A DNA stretch of 64,000 bases from Hypomesus transpacificus. Lineage: Eukaryota > Chordata > Actinopteri > Osmeriformes > Osmeridae. A program made the translations under genes and the position numbers. The notes under the pieces are model-generated. The model worked only from the letters and a program-made list of their open reading frames with translations. It made no database searches and had not been told where the DNA came from. The stretch covers positions 12,443,772-12,507,771 of the forward strand of contig NC_061074.1 of assembly GCF_021917145.1 (NCBI RefSeq), read 5' to 3'. Each line of letters begins with the position of its first letter. The first letter of the stretch is position 1. This document shows, one piece after another, positions 62,895 through 64,000 of the stretch.

Positions 62895-63420
62895 TTATAT
62901 TAGAACCTCACCAAGTTCAGCACCTTATACTATTACTGACAGGAGGGCCATACAAACAGAAAAGAGATTTGAGTTATCAATATTTCTAATTGCATTTTTT
63001 CTGACTGGTAGTAAATCAGGTGTTCCCATGTTTGTGGTTCTGAGTCTCTATTGGAAAAGGATCATGATGAAATATTGCGGTTGGCGCTCAGGGCTGTGGA
63101 GATGCTTGTTTCAGCATGTTCTGCATGTCACCCAACCCCCCCCTAACCACATTGCCCCCAGATCAATGATACCTTGAGAAATGTCTCCTGTATTGGGAGT
63201 TTCACTCCGGGTGAAGGGCCCTGGCCCTGACAACGACACTGGTACTCACAGGCTGTACTCCCAGAACCCCTCTGCAACCTGGACAGGCATAGCTTTCAGC
63301 ATTCCAAAATTGTGAATCTCCACTCTATCTGTCATACAATAGACTTTCGCATAATCCCATTGAGACAGAACAGAGATAAAAGGAGAATGATCCCTTGGAA
63401 GTCCATGTCGATTTTAACTA
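62895..63420. other. Non-coding, nothing recognised
   Basis: No exon, RNA gene or repeat family recognised. The 108-codon open frame at 62851-63177 starts inside the transposon remnant and has no family signature. Confidence 0.5.
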
Positions 63421-63627
63421 GAGTCAGGAGTCAGGTGGCTGAACGGTGAGGGAATCGGGCTGGTAATCTGAACGTCGCCAGTTCGATTCCCGCCCGAGCC
63501 AAATGACGTTGTGTCCTTGGGCAAGGCACTTCACCCTACTTGCCACGGGGGGAATATCCCTGTAGTTACTGTAAGTCGCTCTGGATAAGAGCGTCTGCTA
63601 AATGACTAAATGTAATGTAATGTAAAC
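63421..63627 (+). mobile_element. tRNA-derived SINE (V-SINE-like)
   Basis: The tRNA-like head has an RNA polymerase III A box (TGGCTGAACGG, 63436-63446) and B box (AGTTCGATTCC, 63480-63490). A central segment TGTCCTTGGGCAAGGCACTT is the widespread fish SINE core. The 3' tail CTCTGGATAAGAGCGTCTGC then TAAATGACTAAATG matches LINE-like tails of many teleost SINEs, followed by TAATG repeats. It looks nearly full length. The target-site duplication was not clear. The family name is from memory of such motifs, not a search. Confidence 0.88.
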
Positions 63628-64000
63628 TAACTATCCTGTTGTATGTACACAACACTTGTACTATGGTAGATTACAGATAATGGATTAGGTTTTCCCTTGG
63701 TTAAAATGAAAACAATGACCGTAATGTCACATTGCAATCTGCTTTGCCGTGTCAGCATCATGCTGTTATGTGAATTTGTAATTATTTGTAATTGCTTGCA
63801 AATTAGCTTTGATAAAAACCAAACTGAATGGGAAGTGGACAGCTAAAAGGGGTATTAAAACTGGAACCACAGTACAACATTTTTGTGTTGTTCCAATTGA
63901 ATATTTATTGAAACGTCCATTTTTATTAAAATGTGCTGTATGATCTTTAGTTAGCTTAATTATGTCAAAGCATTTACAAGAGGACTGTGCAGCTGTGTAG
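63628..64000. other. AT-rich non-coding right edge
   Basis: No gene, RNA or repeat recognised in the last 370 bases. Confidence 0.5.

Overview
The window is nuclear DNA from a ray-finned (teleost) fish. The genes have many short exons with GT-AG splice sites, long 3' UTRs, dense GT/CT microsatellites, a fish tRNA-derived SINE and a Tc1/mariner remnant. The encoded proteins are close to vertebrate TSR1, TAOK1, PAF1, GMFG and SAMD4B, and to a SOCS4/5-class protein that looks like the fish SOCS9 type. The species cannot be named from sequence alone. A run of exactly 100 N and many homopolymer tracts show this is a draft assembly.

Layout: 1-3300 is repeat-rich non-coding DNA with an assembly gap and a 430-bp G-rich minisatellite. 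tsr1 (minus, 3419-8736, 15 coding exons) and taok1 (plus, 12465-18749, 19 coding exons, 3' UTR to about 22.7 kb) are head-to-head around a shared upstream region near 9 kb. A small plus-strand gene for a 70-residue membrane protein follows (23250-23683), then paf1 (25011-28367, plus). gmfg (29071-30512, minus, 7 coding exons) is tail-to-tail with paf1 and head-to-head with samd4b (33054-37479, plus, 12 coding exons). gmfg is easy to overlook because its exons are 3 to 97 nt long and one intron is AT-AC. A single-coding-exon SOCS gene (41283-42941) ends the gene-rich half. From about 43.5 kb to the end I find no convincing gene: this is a roughly 20-kb desert with AT-rich blocks that look like candidate regulatory elements, plus a degenerate Tc1-like element and a SINE near the right edge.

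The genes are ordinary cellular genes, not one pathway: 40S ribosome maturation (tsr1), stress/Hippo kinase signalling (taok1), RNA polymerase II elongation (paf1), Arp2/3 branch disassembly (gmfg), Smaug-type mRNA repression (samd4b) and cytokine-receptor feedback (SOCS). By established human positions, TSR1 and TAOK1 are on chromosome 17 while PAF1, SAMD4B and GMFG cluster on 19q13.2, so the window joins two human synteny blocks.

The most notable signals are a textbook U12-type AT-AC intron in gmfg, a perfect 13-bp hairpin burying a taok1 5' splice site with a mutually exclusive alternative hairpin, an apparent one-base frameshift in tsr1 at a six-base homopolymer, a 33-bp perfect inverted repeat between gmfg and samd4b, and an 18-bp-arm palindrome upstream of paf1. 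I saw no sign of a wholly new multi-gene system.
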